Assembly (NCBI GenBank): GCA_024516035.1
Contig: CM044957.1
Location: 2,825,017 to 2,889,016, forward strand
Source: Bactericera cockerelli
Taxonomy: Eukaryota; Arthropoda; Insecta; Hemiptera; Triozidae
DNA length: 64,000 bases
Reading direction: 5' to 3'
The notes beneath the pieces were generated by a model. It made no database searches and was not told the origin of the DNA. It saw only the letters and a program-made list of their open reading frames with translations. Positions 59,520 through 64,000 of the stretch are shown here, piece after piece (the first letter of the stretch is position 1; each line of letters begins with the position of its first letter). The position numbers were made by a program, and so were the translations under genes.

Positions 59520-59890
59520 TCAAAAAAATTCATCCCCAAACCCGGGGGGGGGGGGGGGGGGCATCGCGTGTGTTCTCAAAATGACAATACGAAACTCCAC
59601 AGTCTCCCCTGCGTTGCCCTGTGTGTCTGTGTTTCCATTGATGCGAGCTGCTGACTCTCTGACTAGGGCGTGGCGCATTGTCACCCGGTCGTTAAGAGAC
59701 TGTCGCCAATCCATGACCCCCGCTATGTTTCGCCTCCCGAAAAACCGCACGACACCGAATATGAAAAAGTCCTTTCGTGTGCTAGCCGTTCTCAAGTTCA
59801 GGACCATAGGATCAGGCTCGATAAAATCGCCCCGATTCGATCTCCGAGTACCGAAAAAAATTGTAAAAAAAACGACGCACAATAGTCAGG
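59520..59890. other. Unidentified region with open frames on both strands
   Basis: A roughly 310-bp block near 50% GC, unlike its AT-rich surroundings, is open on both strands (104 codons plus, 120 codons minus including a poly-Pro tail from a G18 run). I do not recognise either protein. No splice-site pair gave the phase required for the missing Pde11 5' exon. It may be a fragment of a repeat or of an unrelated coding sequence. Confidence 0.3.
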
Positions 59891-60300
59891 GTTAAGCACT
59901 CGCTTGCCATGCGGAAGGTCCCGGTCTGAATCTCCGCCTGACAAAAAATTGTATTAAAAATTTGGTTACAGTTGTTTGTAAGGGATACCTCCGGTGCGCT
60001 CGTGTTGACCCAGCACCTAAAATGTCAAATATTGTTCACTTCTCGCCCATCAAGGGGAGCATACAGGCATACTACCTACGGTGTCTACAGCTGTACTCCT
60101 GTTTCGTGCTAATATTTTTTATTTTTGTTTTTTTAAACATGTGTGTTTTGTTTCACAGCCTTTTTATTTCACACCATGAAACAGGAGCTACTGAAGACGC
60201 TTGTGGTCTGTGTTGTAGCTTGCCCATCCCTATATCCCTCCCTTAGTCCCTCTGATGGCGAGAAGTGACACAATCACACAATAACTTCCCATTTAGGGCT
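59890..60300 (+). repeat. SINE D plus a foldback repeat
   Basis: 59890-60030 is SINE D (AAGGGATACCTCCGGTGCGC, CTCGTGTTGACCCAGCACCT). 60050-60240 folds back on itself (GTCTACAGCTGTACTCCTGT against ACAGGAGCTACTGAAGAC) around a T-rich loop. Confidence 0.6.
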
Positions 60301-61695
60301 GGGATGGCTGGATCAACTACATGTTTTAAATTCCTTTCTGCCTGTATAGTTGTTTAAGTTATTTTGACCAATGCAAAAAAAAAATCCTTTCGTTTTTTTT
60401 TTTCATCGCCAACTGTATCTAGACACATTAGTTCTAGGCCGCATCGCACTTTAAATCCCAATAACAATTTAGTTTCCACAAGAACTAAGAACTGGAAAAT
60501 CGCTTAACATTCAAGTCTTGACATTTTCAAAAATCTGAATTTTTCCTGAATCTAAAATCCGACCTTTACCACTGAGCTACGGACAGTATAATAATAATAA
60601 TAAAAAATATGGCGGATTTGTTTACACGATCAAGTATCTGTGGAACTACTGCTACGCAATAGTATTCTCTATTCACCATCTAGTTTCTAGTGTGTGAACA
60701 AAATATGAACATTCCAATCATCTTACGCGTATTGGCCGCGCTTGCATGTCAAACATCTTACCTTTACTCTTTCAAAGAAGTAAGAATAACGAATCTTCAC
60801 TTTAAAAAGACCAGAATAACGAATAAAAACAGAATGACGAATCAGCACTTATTTTTTTAAAACCTTATCCTCTAATAGTCTCTGGGGTACTATAAACAGG
60901 GAGCGACAGCATTGGCTTTGGGTTTTATGGGCAATTGTCAATTATTAGCCTCTTTAAAGACAGTGGTAGAAGTGAACATTTTGAAAAAGAAAAAAAAAAA
61001 AATACCATTTAGGTAAAATATAAACAGATTCCTAACTAAAAAAGGGGGTGTTTATTGCCTATGGGAATCTCCCACCCAACATCTAGCTGATCTACCAACT
61101 TCTCACTTGTCTTTTTTGAAGTACCTGTTTATCGCTTCCCGAGTTAAATAAAGTTGAGTAAACTTTAAAAATTGAGGGGGTGCTGGGGGCTTTTCTCGTT
61201 CTAAACAACGCACAACATTACTATCCCGATCATTACACTTCCGTGTTTAAACACATGTTTAGTGGGGGTTTTTTAATACCTATACAATATTCATATAAAA
61301 TATACAACATCTAACATAAAAAATATTTATTTCAGTTTTTTACGTTGAGGAACATCGATGTAACAGGACCCGACACCCGACACACACTCCTGACAACTGA
61401 CACTAACATTCTCAATCTTCAAAAAAAAAAACCACGAAGAAGTTCTAAACGTGTAAACACCCCGTACGGGGAAATACACACGGTTTTTGTCACGTCACCC
61501 CCCCCCCCCCCCCCTCCCCCTTCCCCCTCAATCCCCCCTCCTCCTCCTCCCCCTCCTCCCCTCCTCCTCCTTCTTCCCCTTTCTCCTATCACATATATTG
61601 ACATCGACCTCCCACCCAACGACCCAACCTCGTGCGGCGTAAAACCACCACCACGGCCATAAACATTAAACTTTGGTAATGAGGTCGACCACTTT

Positions 61696-61726
<31 letters not shown>

Positions 61727-62870
61727 GTCCTAGTGGGGAAAATTTATGTCCCCTGGGCTGATGATCATTATGGGATCCATTACTTCCGACCTGTGACTTG
61801 AGTGAAAACTTTTGGGGCGGTCAAAAGAATCATCTGTTTCTACGGATGTTTATGAAACTAATAAAAAGAAACAACTTATGTCTTACTAACGTTAATTGAA
61901 AACTACCATTTATTTTACAATTTTACAATTAATGGAAATTATCAAAAAACAAATACACCAAAACACTTGTGGCGTGGCTCTAATGATCCACTTTAAAGGC
62001 TACTCGAAATTGAGGCCTTTTTCAGGGGCCGGGGTCCTACCTAAAGGGGGGGGGTTATTCCCGTGCAATCTCTTCCACCCTCCTTTAAAAAAAATACAAT
62101 ACTACAATATGTATCTTTTTTTACATCATTATACAGTAGGTCTCATTAAAACCTTTTGTGGTGGCTAACAACCTTCCCGTCAGGCCCTTTATTATCTTCA
62201 TTAAAAGCTTTCTTACAGTGGAAAGCACGCGCATAATTAGCGAACCCCCCCCCCCCCCGCGCTTGCGAATTTCCCGGGCCGGTTGCAAAACATTCTGCAT
62301 TAAAGTTTTATGGCGACGGACGCGCGCGGAACGAAACGAAAGTCAAAAATTTTTTTCATTTAAAAAACAAACCAAAAAACAAATGACTCATTAAAATGGA
62401 TTCCATAAAACACCGATTAAAAATACTCTATATATTGGTTTGCCGGTTTTGATGATCCCAAAAACCAAGGTCTGTCACTAGTCAGCAGGAAACTCACCAT
62501 CGAAAGTTTTTTTCTGACTATCCATTAGGGATCATCTTGTCTCACCCGCTCATAAAGAGCGCGCCATTCGGTATCCCAATAGCGCGAGTGCCCGCCGGAT
62601 ATTATTTGTGTACCACTTAATACGTTCAGTGTTTGTTAACAATTTAAATTTTTAATTAAATTATATATAAGTACATTATCTCTACCCAACATGGTCTCCT
62701 TTTTTTATTTTTCTTAAAAACTTTAATTATTTTATTTTAAGTATATGGGAAACCGAACACTTGGCCATAGGCCTCCCAACCGCCTTTGAGGGGATCAGGG
62801 ATCGCCTCCGAACGATCCTGTTCCCTCAAACGATCACCCAACAGACGGTATTAGATCATACAATATGTTT
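60300..62870. other. Stretch with C/G homopolymers, no supported gene
   Basis: AT-rich sequence with C or G runs near 61499, 61698-61726 and 62245. The Pro-rich frame at 61345-61662 derives from the C/CCT-rich stretch 61499-61575. Repeat K and repeat H fragments are scattered at 60885, 61035 and 62030. Confidence 0.5.
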
Positions 62871-62874
62871 GTTC

Positions 62875-64000
62875 TGGCGGGGGACTATAAACAGGGAGTA
62901 GACCACAGTCTGGCGCGGGGACTATAAAAAAAGGGGGAACCACAAGTCGGCTCGGGGACTATTAACAGGGAGTAGACGAGCTTGGCTTGTTTCGGGGCCC
63001 TTGTCAATTATTTGCCTTCTTTTAAAACAGTGTAGAAGTCTGAGTCATCCTCCCTGCCCCGGCTACCATCGTTCACAAATGGAAAGGCCACCCTACGATA
63101 TGAAGATATGATATTTTCTTTTCCCCCCTAATATAAAAAAATATCTTTTAGACACAGGATTTAGAAGAACCACCAAAAACTCTCAAACTTCCTTTTTTTT
63201 TAAATGCCAAAGCATTTTTTCCTAAACCAACTAACCCTCAACTCTTATTATTTTTGGTCACAAACTCAAATTTATAATGAGGAAAATACATAGGCAACAT
63301 AAAAAATAATAAACGCCTTATTTTAACTGCCCGATTAGACTATTAAAGCCCATTATTGCAGCAGTAACCCAAACAATTTTATGAGGTAAAAACACAATGG
63401 GGAATAACTTGTCATGTCCCGGCTGGTTTCAACCCCACAACCTCGAATCTTTTGATTCACAGAGTGCCGCCTTTACCACGAGCTACCGGGACAGACACAT
63501 AGATAAGTATGGCCCCTCAATGCTCGTCCCCCCAAGAGAGTGCACCTGCATATGACAAGTCCATTACCTTCTTTTTCCTGACCAGGATGACCAATTCTTC
63601 CTGCTATTATTATCACACGTTTTTCCATTATACTAAATTAGCCATATGAGGGCAAAGCCCCAGATTAGGGCATATGAGGGCCTACTATATTCAAACATAA
63701 TGATCTAATGTTAAAAAAAAATTTTAGGATAAGTAAAAACGTCTTTTTAAACAACCAATTAAGTCTATCTGGTGTCCAGGTAGTGTAGGGGATCCGTTGG
63801 TTCGAATCCCACCCAGGCATAAATTTTCCCTCATTAATTTGATTTTGTGACCACATAATTATAAACCTGAGGGTTAGGGGGGTAGAAAATGCTTTGAGCA
63901 TAACCTCCCCCCTGCTGGTTATCTTCCCAAACAGTGTTTATTATTAAATACGTTTAATTTATTATATAAAAACCTAAGATTACGTCAGCAGGAATTCTGA
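62875..64000. repeat. Repeat K, SINE B and SINE A, indel-rich
   Basis: 62875-63115 is repeat K, 63300-63500 a minus-strand SINE B and 63775-63930 a plus-strand SINE A. Single-base losses relative to other copies (TTAGACTATTAAAG, GGTTAGGGGGGTAGAAAATG) are frequent, consistent with poorly polished sequence near the contig end. Confidence 0.65.

Noticed and set aside
59520..59895. First coding exon of the phosphodiesterase
   Set aside because: The protein is not recognisable, and no donor in the required phase was found at its 3' end on the minus strand.
61345..61662. Proline-rich 105-codon frame
   Set aside because: Driven by C homopolymers and CCT repeats. No conserved motif.

Overview
The window is eukaryotic nuclear DNA, very probably from an arthropod and most likely an insect. 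It is AT-rich, contains long introns, and is crowded with SINEs, MITEs and minisatellites. The one host gene that can be established is a large cyclic-nucleotide phosphodiesterase on the minus strand. Nineteen coding exons run from 48490 down to 1752. They carry an N-terminal segment with an RKIS phosphorylation-type site, two GAF domains that both keep the NK(x)nF(x)3DE motif, and most of the HD-type catalytic domain. Splice phases agree across all 18 introns, giving 904 codons. The sequence best fits arthropod Pde11 (PDE5/6/11 clade). Both ends are missing: the C-terminal exons lie left of base 1, and the N-terminal exon was not found before base 64000.

The most striking property is where the tandem repeats sit. 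At six donor junctions (after exons ending at 1752, 8889, 19428, 20813, 23700 and 48295) and two acceptor junctions (before exons starting at 2477 and 25228), the intron carries a tandem array whose unit copies the exon-intron boundary itself. Each unit holds the last or first coding bases, the splice site, and some intron sequence. A ninth boundary (exon start 9056) has one extra copy 66 bp into the intron. The arrays total roughly 12 kb. I know of no standard feature class for this, and it is the best candidate for something undescribed.

Between 36.9 and 48.3 kb a large intron holds an antisense, degraded non-LTR-type reverse transcriptase (41084-43776). It has lost part of RT motif B and the endonuclease core. 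A mariner-like long-TIR element (43914-45632) follows it. A second long-TIR element lies upstream of the known exons (49771-52239). Two Harbinger-like MITEs with TTA target duplications (35330-35458, 55673-55804), pogo-like MITEs, Helitron-like copies (29185-29428, 32418-32654), several tRNA-derived SINE families and a 5S rRNA-derived SINE family fill the rest.

From 48.5 to 64 kb I see no supportable host exon. That stretch is dispersed repeats, a degenerate 27-bp minisatellite (56630-57330) and several C/G homopolymer runs. The last 3 kb and part of the 16.7-17.4 kb block look indel-rich, which suggests residual sequencing error.
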